In this document: one piece after another, positions 1-5,193 of the stretch
Layout: each line of letters begins with the position of its first letter
Position numbering within the stretch: the stretch's first letter is position 1
Assembly: GCA_017428585.1 (NCBI GenBank)
Contig: JAFRQN010000038.1
Span: 1-5,193, forward strand
Origin: Bacteroidota bacterium
GTDB taxonomy: Bacteria > Bacteroidota > Ignavibacteria > Kapaibacteriales > UBA2268
Direction of reading: 5' to 3'
DNA length: 5,193 nucleotides
Position numbers and translations under genes: made by a program
Notes under the pieces: generated by a model
Databases searched by the model: none
The model's input: the letters and a program-made list of their open reading frames with translations, nothing else
What the model was told of the DNA's origin: nothing

Positions 1-59
1 ATTTAGAATTCTAAATTATTTCTAATAAATAAAATTTATATTTTAAAATAAAGAATAAT
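1..59. repeat. A/T-rich spacer downstream of atpE with two perfect palindromes
   Basis: These 59 bases follow the atpE stop codon and hold no start codon or gene on the minus strand. Two perfect palindromes are visible: ATTTAGAATTCTAAAT at 1-16 and TATTTTAAAATA at 39-50. TATTTTAAAA occurs again at 61-70, across the end of atpE. The first palindrome could fold as a 6-bp stem with an AATT loop in RNA, but it is A/T-rich and whatever follows on the minus strand lies outside the window, so it cannot be called a terminator. In DNA this poor in G and C, short palindromes arise easily by chance. The spacer is longer than the other gaps in this operon (11, 26 and 33 bases), so the operon may pause or be processed here before subunit b. 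Confidence 0.35.
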
Positions 60-287
60 TTATTTTAAAACAAGTAATAAACATATTACTGCAGCAAAAA
101 ATGCAACACCTTCTACTAAAGCAGCTGCAATAATCATAGTAGTTCTTAATTGTCCAGCCATCTCTGGTTGACGACCGATTGATTCTAAAGCAGCCGCACC
201 AATACGTGATATTCCAATAGCAGCTCCAACTACTACAAGAGCTGCACCAATACCTGCTGCTAAATATGCGAATCCTAATGCTTCCAT
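60..287 (-). CDS. atpE: F-type ATP synthase subunit c (c-ring rotor)
   Basis: This 75-residue protein is the proteolipid that forms the rotating c-ring of the F0 motor in the cytoplasmic membrane. It is a helical hairpin: helix 1 about residues 5-34, a cytoplasmic loop with Arg39-Gln40-Pro41-Glu42 that contacts the central stalk, and helix 2 about residues 48-74. Helix 2 carries Glu59, the ion-binding carboxylate. The positions that give side chains to Na+ in sodium-type c subunits are not suited here: Ile26 stands where the helix-1 Gln would be, and Gly60-Val61 follow Glu59 instead of Ser-Thr. Proton coupling is therefore inferred. Length is normal for the family. The ATG at 287 is supported by a good Shine-Dalgarno sequence, the only clear one in the operon, in keeping with the need for many c copies per complex. 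It lies 33 bases after atpB. The product call is very secure. Confidence 0.97.
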   Translation of the reverse strand: MEALGFAYLAAGIGAALVVVGAAIGISRIGAAALESIGRQPEMAGQLRTTMIIAAALVEGVAFFAAVICLLLVLK

Positions 288-293
288 AATAAT

Positions 294-300
294 TCCTTTT
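294..300 (-). promoter_or_regulatory. Strong Shine-Dalgarno site and A/U-rich leader of atpE
   Basis: Read on the minus strand, AAAAGGA ends six bases before the atpE ATG. The rest of the atpB-atpE gap (301-320) is almost purely A and U. The other operon genes lack such a site. A U-rich enhancer plus a strong ribosome site is known for atpE of Escherichia coli, where it raises c-subunit yield; the same role here is inferred. Confidence 0.7.
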
Positions 301-320
301 AAAAATATATTTATAAATTT

Positions 321-1340
321 CTACTTATCAGTATATTTATACTTAAAATGTGTTCCTATTGACTGTCCTGTGTAAATAGCAACCAACATAGTAAATACAA
401 ACGATTGAATAAATGCAACAAGCAATTCTAACAAATATAAAAAAACAGAAAATGGTACAATTGCTGTCGCAAGTATATAATTATTAAAGAAAAATAATAA
501 TCCTAAAAAAGCAAATAAAACTATATGTCCTGCTGTCATATTGGCAAAAAGACGAATAGTTAGCGAAAATGGTTTTATAAACAAGCTAAGTATTTCAATA
601 GGAACCATTATAATTGCCAAAAAAGCAGGCGCTCCTCCTAATAAATGACTTAACCATGATTTTATTCCAGAATATTTCAATGCTGCACCATTGATAACAA
701 AGAATGCAATAATAGATAATGCTGCAGTAACAGGCAAAGCACTTGTTGCTGTATGTCCACCTGGTAATAAACCCAACAAATTAACAACTAAAATAAACAA
801 AAAAGTTGCTATAAAATAAAATGTTAAAGAATCAGCAATTTTTTTATTTGGCAAACTTGGTATAACAACTTCTTCCCTTAAATAAATAATTATTTTTTCT
901 ACAGCATTTGCGAAAAAACCTTTAGGGGCTTTATTTACAGCAAGTCTTTTTTTCGATGAAATTCTTTTAAATATGAAAAGAATAAAAATAATAGCTATCC
1001 ATTGAAATGCTACTAAATTTGTTACAGATAAATCTAAGGCAGGTTCTTTACCATCTACTGTTCTAACAATATTATGATTTACTTCCTTATATAGTCCATC
1101 AGAAACCATTGATGTTTCATTACGATAAATGTGCAGTCCATCATCTACAATAATTATAGGTAAATCACATATATGATAAGGACCTATATTAAATCCACTA
1201 TGATCGCCTAATTCAGAAAAAACTTCATCAAAAACATAACTTCTATCTGCAGAAGCAGGAACTTGATTTGTACTAATCCCTGCATCAGGATTAGATAAAG
1301 TACTTTCTGAATAATTCATATAGTTCTCAAATAAATCCAT
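321..1340 (-). CDS. atpB: F-type ATP synthase subunit a (proton channel stator)
   Basis: This 339-residue membrane protein forms the two half-channels that carry protons to and from the c-ring. Residues 1-104 are a hydrophilic, acidic tail (17 Asp/Glu against 5 Lys/Arg in the first 100) with the IGPYH...DGLHIY pattern I recall from Bacteroidota/Chlorobi proteins. Membrane helix 1 is about 105-125, followed by a Lys/Arg-rich cytoplasmic stretch at 125-140. Further helices are about 170-192 and 199-221, then the long channel helices at about 237-286 and 288-325. Conserved residues are visible: Arg263 in RLFANMTAGH (E. coli Arg210), Asn267, His272 (E. coli Glu219), Glu305 (E. coli His245) and Gln312 (E. 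coli Gln252). The His/Glu pair is swapped relative to E. coli, as in mitochondria and many bacteria. The ATG at 1340 is the first possible start, because an in-frame TAG lies two codons upstream. It has no clear Shine-Dalgarno sequence. Met8 (1319) is an alternative start but changes nothing important. No signal peptide is visible, which is unusual for a tail of this size. Confidence 0.96.
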   Translation of the reverse strand: MDLFENYMNYSESTLSNPDAGISTNQVPASADRSYVFDEVFSELGDHSGFNIGPYHICDLPIIIVDDGLHIYRNETSMVSDGLYKEVNHNIVRTVDGKEPALDLSVTNLVAFQWIAIIFILFIFKRISSKKRLAVNKAPKGFFANAVEKIIIYLREEVVIPSLPNKKIADSLTFYFIATFLFILVVNLLGLLPGGHTATSALPVTAALSIIAFFVINGAALKYSGIKSWLSHLLGGAPAFLAIIMVPIEILSLFIKPFSLTIRLFANMTAGHIVLFAFLGLLFFFNNYILATAIVPFSVFLYLLELLVAFIQSFVFTMLVAIYTGQSIGTHFKYKYTDK

Positions 1341-1366
1341 AATCTATAACTAAAATAGTTTTATTA

Positions 1367-1675
1367 TTAACTATTTTTTATCTTATTTAATTTAATTATT
1401 TCTAAAATCTTAAAAATAAAATAAAATAAAAACAGCGATATAAAGTAATAATTTATTGATAAATCAGTAAATTTTACAATACAATAAGAAAATACTATTA
1501 ATACAAATATACGTATTATAAAGTATAAAATAACATAAAGAATAGAATTTTTTTTGTTACTGTTAATAAATTTTATATAAAAAAATTTTATCGCCAATAT
1601 ATAATTTATAAAACATATAAAAAAAGAAATAATAATCGTTAATATATTTAAGCTAAAAGGATTGATTTTATCCAT
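1367..1675 (-). CDS. Small polytopic membrane protein, AtpR/AtpI-like ATP synthase accessory
   Basis: This 102-residue protein is almost wholly hydrophobic. Three membrane helices are likely, at about residues 9-36, 45-68 and 74-94, with a Lys-rich loop (41-42) and a basic tail. Arg55 sits in the middle of helix 2 (YFIIRIFVLI), and Lys30, Lys35 and Lys89 lie near helix ends. Its place, 11 bases after the AtpZ gene and 26 bases before atpB, is that of the small accessory proteins (subunit I, AtpI, or AtpR of N-ATPases) in many ATP synthase operons. AtpR is about 100 residues with three helices and membrane-embedded arginines thought to face the c-subunit carboxylate. The match in length, helix number and buried Arg suggests an AtpR-like role in c-ring assembly, but this is inference: sequence identity is too low to recognise by eye. 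Base composition is extreme, about 41 G/C in 309 bases by hand count. No clear Shine-Dalgarno sequence precedes the ATG, so translation may be coupled to the upstream gene. Confidence 0.72.
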   Translation of the reverse strand: MDKINPFSLNILTIIISFFICFINYILAIKFFYIKFINSNKKNSILYVILYFIIRIFVLIVFSYCIVKFTDLSINYYFISLFLFYFIFKILEIIKLNKIKNS

Positions 1676-1686
1676 TACAATAATAC

Positions 1687-1911
1687 TTACTTTTTTATTA
1701 CAGTTCTAATAAAATTAAAAAAACCAATAAACATTCCCAAGAATGAAAAAATTAAAGTTAACGTAGGAGACAATTCAAATTTATTATCCAGCCACCAACC
1801 TAATAAAACAAATCCAGCAATGGTTATAGCTAAATTTAACCCTATATCTATGTATGGTCCTATTTCTTTATATATTTGTTTTTTTTCGTTTATATTATCT
1901 TCCTTTTTCAT
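1687..1911 (-). CDS. atpZ: AtpZ/AtpI-family ATP synthase accessory protein
   Basis: This 74-residue protein has a charged N-terminus (residues 1-16) and two membrane helices at about 21-41 and 48-68. The signature is clear: GLNLAITIAGFVLLGWWLDNKF, broken by a short loop, then SPTLTLIFSFLGMFIGFFNFIRTVIKK. The GWWLD...SPxLTL...GFxNxIRT pattern is typical of the AtpZ (putative F0F1-ATPase subunit, AtpI/AtpZ-like) family, which opens many ATP synthase operons and is linked to c-ring assembly or stability; Mg2+/Ca2+ handling has also been proposed in alkaliphilic Bacillus. It is the first gene of the operon segment, followed after 11 bases by the 102-residue membrane protein. The ATG at 1911 has no Shine-Dalgarno sequence in the preceding bases. 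An A8 run at codons 10-12 is a possible slippage site. Family assignment is firm; the exact name (AtpZ, AtpQ or AtpI) varies by organism. Confidence 0.9.
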   Translation of the reverse strand: MKKEDNINEKKQIYKEIGPYIDIGLNLAITIAGFVLLGWWLDNKFELSPTLTLIFSFLGMFIGFFNFIRTVIKK

Positions 1912-1951
1912 TTAAGATGGAATTATTTAATTTATTGAAATAACATTAATA

Positions 1952-1980
1952 CATAATTATTAACGAATAAATAATATCAA
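1952..1980 (-). promoter_or_regulatory. Candidate Bacteroidota-type promoter of the ATP synthase genes
   Basis: On the minus strand a TTG at 1980-1978 and TAATTATG at 1959-1952 are separated by 18 bases. This resembles the Bacteroidota sigma-factor pattern (TTTG near -33 and TAnnTTTG near -7), with five of six fixed bases matching in the second box. A start near 1945 would give a leader of about 33 bases to atpZ. The region is so A/T-rich that a chance match is quite possible, and a promoter further upstream could also serve the operon. Confidence 0.3.
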
Positions 1981-2000
1981 TTTCTTGAAGGATTGATATT
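1973..2000 (-). terminator. Hairpin between the R-M gene and the ATP synthase operon
   Basis: AATATCAAT at 1973-1981 and ATTGATATT at 1992-2000 are perfect inverted repeats of nine bases with a 10-base loop. The hairpin begins five bases after the R-M stop codon on the minus strand and is followed by a T-rich but interrupted stretch (ATTTATTCGTT). It may end or stabilise the R-M transcript. The stem has only one G-C pair per arm and there is no clean T run, so a strong intrinsic terminator is unlikely. It also overlaps the candidate promoter's upstream box, so an operator role is an alternative. Confidence 0.45.
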
Positions 2001-2005
2001 CCCTA

Positions 2006-5000
2006 TTAGCCCAATTCATTCATCAATCTATCTGTTTCTATAAGAACTGCAATTATTTTACGATAGTGCAGAATATCATCAAATGATAATATATTTTTCA
2101 TGCGGTCTTTCAACCATTTTTGAGCAGGTTGATATCCTCCTATGTAAAAGTTCCAAGCAGTTTCAGGAACATTCTCAAAACACTGTGTTTGGTTGATATA
2201 GACATTATTGTCTCTGTATTTAGCGTTTACAACTTCATTACTTCCGCTAATATTATATTGAGCAATATCTGGCATTGATGGTACAGAAACCAATAAATGC
2301 AGCTCTCTTAACTGAGTCCCAATTTTTTGTATTCGCTCAAATTCTATTTTATCGGTTGGATATGGGATGCGTGGAAAATCTATTTTTAGAAAATCTTTAA
2401 AAGCTGTTCTATATGATGGTGAATGTAAAACACCATACATATAATCAAAAATTTGCTCTGGTGATGTTTTTTCCCCTATTATATCATTTATCTTATCCCA
2501 GATAATTTGATTTAGATTTGGTATTATCTCATCGCCAGATGTTGAATATTTTTTTTTAATGAAATACAATGGACAAACTTTTGTAATCCCCTTCCTGCTA
2601 TAAAAAGTTCTATTATCACAAACATAAGTAGTTGCTAATATATGCGACCAATTATCTGCTACTGCTTGGCGGGATAAAATAAGCATCAATCCATTTTTAG
2701 GAGTATTGCAAAATATTTGTTCATGTCCCCTATCTACCATATCTTTAGAATAATAAATATATTGTGTATCAAATGGTCGATACGTGATTTCTCTAATAAA
2801 ATCTTGATGATTATTGTTCCTTATTTTTTTGCGGGCTTCAGATAATGAAAATTCGCTTGAGTCTCCAGGCAAATACTTTCCATCTTTCATATTTGAAAAG
2901 AAAAGGCTTCTTACATCATCGTCTGATAAACTTATATCAGTAAAAATTTTTATTTTTTTCAACAACTCATCTTTATTTTTATTTATCACTAAAGAATCTC
3001 TTGATGTAACAATTCCAGAAGTATTATCTGCCATCAATTCAACAATCCCAAATCCTTGATTATATACATTTTCATTGGTCGTATCTTTTGGCACAAAGAA
3101 ATAAGATGGATGTTTTGGCAGAACTGTTTGAAAATTCAATTCAGCCAATCTATGTGATTTTAGAAAGTCATACTTGTCATTTCTCAAGCCATATACATCA
3201 AGATATTTTACTTCTGCAATATCCTTACTTTGCTTTTTCCCTGTCTTTATAAAGATATTAATTGAAGTGCCTACTGTTATATCAAATACGTTTTCATCTT
3301 TTGAGCCATCAAGTGTTTTATCTTTCATAGCTCCATGTAAATTAATAACATAAATTTCATCAAATGATTTAAGCAAACTCCATCGCATTCCTCTAGAAGT
3401 AATACTATCCAAGAAATTATTATTATTGATATATGCTATAATACCTTCCTTATTCTTGTCTATAAAGTACTGACCTAAACGGATAAACTTTACATAATCA
3501 TCATTCAAATAATTCTTTTTTTCTTTTAACGGTATACTACTGTTAGGTTCTTTTCTATAATCTTTTATTAGGTCGGTTATCCATTTACTATTATTATTTG
3601 AAATAGCACTGTAAGGTGGATTTCCGAGCATAATCATAACGGGTGTATCTCTTTTTACCCTATCTGCTTCTTGTGCCTCTGTTGACAGCCATTGTCCAAA
3701 TAAAGTACCAAGCGTAAGATTATAATTTTCCAGTGAGTTTGTCAAAAAAACATTTAAGCGTTTGTCAAATCCTTTAGTATCAGACATTCCATCTATTTGA
3801 TTTAATATCCAATTCAGCTTGATATGTGCTATCGCATACGGCGACATCATAAACTCAAAAGCATTTAATCTTGGTATCAAATGTTCTTTTACATAATCTC
3901 TCCAACCGCCTGCCATACCATTAGCAGAAAGATTATCATAAACCTGTCTAATTACTTGTGCTGGAAATGTACCTGTACCTGTTGCGGGATCAAGAATTTG
4001 AACCTTGTGATACTCAATAAGCTGATGCATCTTGTTGTCTTTGCTTTTTGCATTTTTTGTACCATCTATTGCTCTATCCAACATAACCTTGCTGCTATCT
4101 GCCAACCCCATTGATATACCGAATTTATTTTTCAAAATATCATCAACTGCTCTTACAATAAATTCAACCACAGGCTGCGGTGTGTAATAAACCCCGCATC
4201 CTTTTTTCGTTGTTGGATCGTACTCAGATAGAAACTCCTCGTAGAAATGCATTGTAGGATCGGTTTGCTGTGTGTTTGAACCAAAATTCTCCATAATACT
4301 TGACATATCCGTTACACGAAATACCTCAGCTAAATCATCGACAATCCATTCGATTCGTTTATCCAATCCAAATGTAGCAATAGATTGGAACAAATTTCTT
4401 AAAAACGGATTTGTTTCAGGAATGAGTCTCGCAGCCTCCATTCTACTAAAATCTTCAGGTGTGGTATCATGCAGACGTGCAGCAAACATACCATAGCAAA
4501 TGGTTTGTGAAAATATATCAGCAAAAGATTTTTGTGTTAAATCATGTATAAGTACAGTTTTGAATGTCTCATATTGGTTTGAAAGTTCTGTTGCAGCATC
4601 AACATCTAATTCCAAAGTTTTCTCAATAATATCCGCCATCAGTTTTGCTTTGTTTGCCATTATCTTTGCCAAACGCCTGCTTGATGTAATTTTCTGCGGT
4701 GATGCTTTTGCAAGCCGTTCAATTATCTGTAAAAACAAAATTTCGTTGTTTGCTATTGGAACTATTTTACCACCTTTTATTTCTCCTATTCTGACTGAGT
4801 CAATAAATTTTCCATTCTCATAATAATGGAAATCAAGATAATCGGTAAAAATTATATTATCAAGAGAATCTTTATAACGATTAAATTGTTCTTTATGTTG
4901 TAATGTGCCGTCCAAATCTCCATCATTTACATCTTTACATTCTATATAAGCAATTGGAATATTGCTGTATGCGATGATAAAATCAGGTGCACCGCAGTTT

Positions 5001-5149
5001 ATACGAGATGGTTCGTTTGTTATGGTATGTTTAGGCAGAATAGTACTCAATAAATTCTGCAAAGCGGGTCTATATGAATGTTCCCTTGCAATTCCTGTAA
5101 TATATTGTTCGTTTATCTCACTGATATAGTTTTTAATTTCTGGCTTCAT
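2006..5149 (-). CDS. Single-chain restriction-modification enzyme, Type ISP-like without helicase (Type IIG style)
   Basis: This 1047-residue protein probably both cuts and N6-adenine-methylates DNA. Residues 1-140 are a PD-(D/E)xK nuclease: EHSYRPAL at 23-30, Asp56 in GAPDF, then Glu70-Cys71-Lys72 in IECKD, with EQFNRY at 87-92. A helical linker follows (about 145-310), including FADIFSQTICYGMFAARL (209-226). The methyltransferase spans about 310-630: GVYYTPQPVVEF (319-330), motif I DPATGTGTF (387-395) and motif IV NPPY (510-513), the catalytic motif of amino-methyltransferases. The C-terminal part (about 690-1047) matches the Type ISP specificity domain pattern: GIVTSRDSL (712-720), YRPFDTQYIYY (790-800), YMYGVLHSPSYR (903-914), LKIDFPRIPYP (921-931) and GGYQPAQKWLKDR (1004-1016). 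No Walker A or DEAD-box helicase lies between nuclease and methylase, so it is much shorter than LlaGI/LlaBIII-type enzymes. The ATG at 5149 fits the usual family N-terminus (NYISEINEQYITGxAxEHSYR) and has a weak GGA five bases upstream, although the frame stays open to the window edge. All visible catalytic motifs are intact. The DNA target cannot be read. Confidence 0.93.
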   Translation of the reverse strand: MKPEIKNYISEINEQYITGIAREHSYRPALQNLLSTILPKHTITNEPSRINCGAPDFIIAYSNIPIAYIECKDVNDGDLDGTLQHKEQFNRYKDSLDNIIFTDYLDFHYYENGKFIDSVRIGEIKGGKIVPIANNEILFLQIIERLAKASPQKITSSRRLAKIMANKAKLMADIIEKTLELDVDAATELSNQYETFKTVLIHDLTQKSFADIFSQTICYGMFAARLHDTTPEDFSRMEAARLIPETNPFLRNLFQSIATFGLDKRIEWIVDDLAEVFRVTDMSSIMENFGSNTQQTDPTMHFYEEFLSEYDPTTKKGCGVYYTPQPVVEFIVRAVDDILKNKFGISMGLADSSKVMLDRAIDGTKNAKSKDNKMHQLIEYHKVQILDPATGTGTFPAQVIRQVYDNLSANGMAGGWRDYVKEHLIPRLNAFEFMMSPYAIAHIKLNWILNQIDGMSDTKGFDKRLNVFLTNSLENYNLTLGTLFGQWLSTEAQEADRVKRDTPVMIMLGNPPYSAISNNNSKWITDLIKDYRKEPNSSIPLKEKKNYLNDDYVKFIRLGQYFIDKNKEGIIAYINNNNFLDSITSRGMRWSLLKSFDEIYVINLHGAMKDKTLDGSKDENVFDITVGTSINIFIKTGKKQSKDIAEVKYLDVYGLRNDKYDFLKSHRLAELNFQTVLPKHPSYFFVPKDTTNENVYNQGFGIVELMADNTSGIVTSRDSLVINKNKDELLKKIKIFTDISLSDDDVRSLFFSNMKDGKYLPGDSSEFSLSEARKKIRNNNHQDFIREITYRPFDTQYIYYSKDMVDRGHEQIFCNTPKNGLMLILSRQAVADNWSHILATTYVCDNRTFYSRKGITKVCPLYFIKKKYSTSGDEIIPNLNQIIWDKINDIIGEKTSPEQIFDYMYGVLHSPSYRTAFKDFLKIDFPRIPYPTDKIEFERIQKIGTQLRELHLLVSVPSMPDIAQYNISGSNEVVNAKYRDNNVYINQTQCFENVPETAWNFYIGGYQPAQKWLKDRMKNILSFDDILHYRKIIAVLIETDRLMNELG

Positions 5150-5193
5150 AACTATCCGATATTTAATTTTTAATTCCGTTTCCCTTGTTTTAC
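5150..5193 (-). other. Leader of the R-M gene; possible end of an upstream gene
   Basis: Only 44 bases are available. A weak GGA (5157-5155) precedes the R-M ATG by five bases. The R-M frame is open through this stretch but contains no ATG, GTG or TTG, so no alternative start is visible inside the window. Another frame reads VKQGKRN and stops with TAA at 5172-5170, which could be the tail of a co-transcribed upstream gene, but seven codons are not enough to claim one. No convincing promoter is seen. Confidence 0.3.

Noticed and set aside
60..1911. N-ATPase (second, sodium-type ATPase) operon
   Set aside because: The gene order resembles Q-R-B-E, but subunit c lacks the sodium-site residues, subunit a has the long FCB-type extension, and atpD-atpC do not lie upstream.
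1991..2028. Second inverted repeat, GATTGAT at 1991-1997 with ATCAATC at 2022-2028
   Set aside because: Only seven bases, overlapping the end of the R-M coding region and competing with the better 9-bp hairpin at 1973-2000; likely chance.
2006..2040. Possible truncation of the R-M protein at its C-terminus
   Set aside because: The end follows the normal family pattern (FDDILHYRKIIAVLIETDRLMNELG), so the protein looks complete.
2814..3059. Plus-strand 81-codon open frame
   Set aside because: It lies wholly antisense to the recognition domain of the R-M gene, whose protein patterns are clear, and its translation shows no recognisable family pattern.
3881..4823. Three plus-strand open frames (3881-4114, 4272-4496, 4500-4823)
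   Set aside because: All are antisense shadows of the methylase, linker and nuclease coding region; their products look like reverse-frame sequence.
2006..5149. PglX of a BREX or DISARM defence system
   Set aside because: The N-terminal PD-(D/E)xK nuclease and the Type ISP-like C-terminal patterns fit a single-chain R-M enzyme better, and no partner genes are visible in the window.
5170..5193. End of an upstream gene (VKQGKRN then TAA)
   Set aside because: Seven codons at the window edge cannot support a gene call; the R-M frame is also open through this stretch.

Overview
The window holds the F0 (membrane) end of an F-type ATP synthase operon and, directly upstream of it in transcription order, one very large single-chain DNA restriction-modification enzyme. 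All five genes are on the minus strand, so the order of reading runs from high to low coordinates: R-M enzyme (5149-2006), AtpZ/AtpI-type protein (1911-1687), a small membrane protein (1675-1367), ATP synthase subunit a (1340-321) and subunit c (287-60). No tRNA, rRNA, CRISPR array or insertion sequence was seen.

The organism is probably a low-GC member of the Bacteroidota/Chlorobiota/Ignavibacteriota (FCB) group. The best clue is subunit a. It carries an acidic N-terminal extension of about 100 residues with an IGPYH...LPIIIVDDGLHIY pattern before the first membrane helix, which I recall from subunit a of Bacteroidota and Chlorobi. Subunit c also fits that group (RQPE loop, SMII/TMIIAAALxEGVA-type second helix). 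Most starts have weak or no Shine-Dalgarno sequence, which also fits. I cannot name a genus.

Region 1 (60-1911) is a compact operon segment with gaps of 11, 26 and 33 bases between genes. Subunit a and the c-ring form the ion channel and rotor. AtpZ and the 102-residue protein are the small accessory membrane proteins that usually open such operons and are thought to help assemble the c-ring. Key residues in a (Arg263, His272, Glu305, Gln312) and c (Glu59) are present, and the lack of Na+-site side chains in c points to proton coupling. The operon continues past position 1 (subunits b, delta, alpha and gamma would be expected) or breaks there.

Region 2 (1912-2005) is the only internal intergenic stretch of note. 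It has a 9-bp-stem hairpin that may end the R-M transcript and, overlapping it, a possible promoter for the ATP synthase genes.

Region 3 (2006-5149) is a 1047-residue enzyme with an N-terminal PD-(D/E)xK nuclease, a helical linker, an N6-adenine methyltransferase and a Type ISP-like C-terminal target-recognition domain. It lacks the helicase found in true Type ISP enzymes, so it looks like a Type IIG-style nuclease-methylase. It is probably accessory, horizontally mobile DNA lying beside a housekeeping operon. The last 44 bases (5150-5193) are its leader and possibly the end of another gene. I see no wholly new system; the points most worth checking are the helicase-less architecture, the buried arginine in the 102-residue protein, and the missing signal peptide on subunit a.
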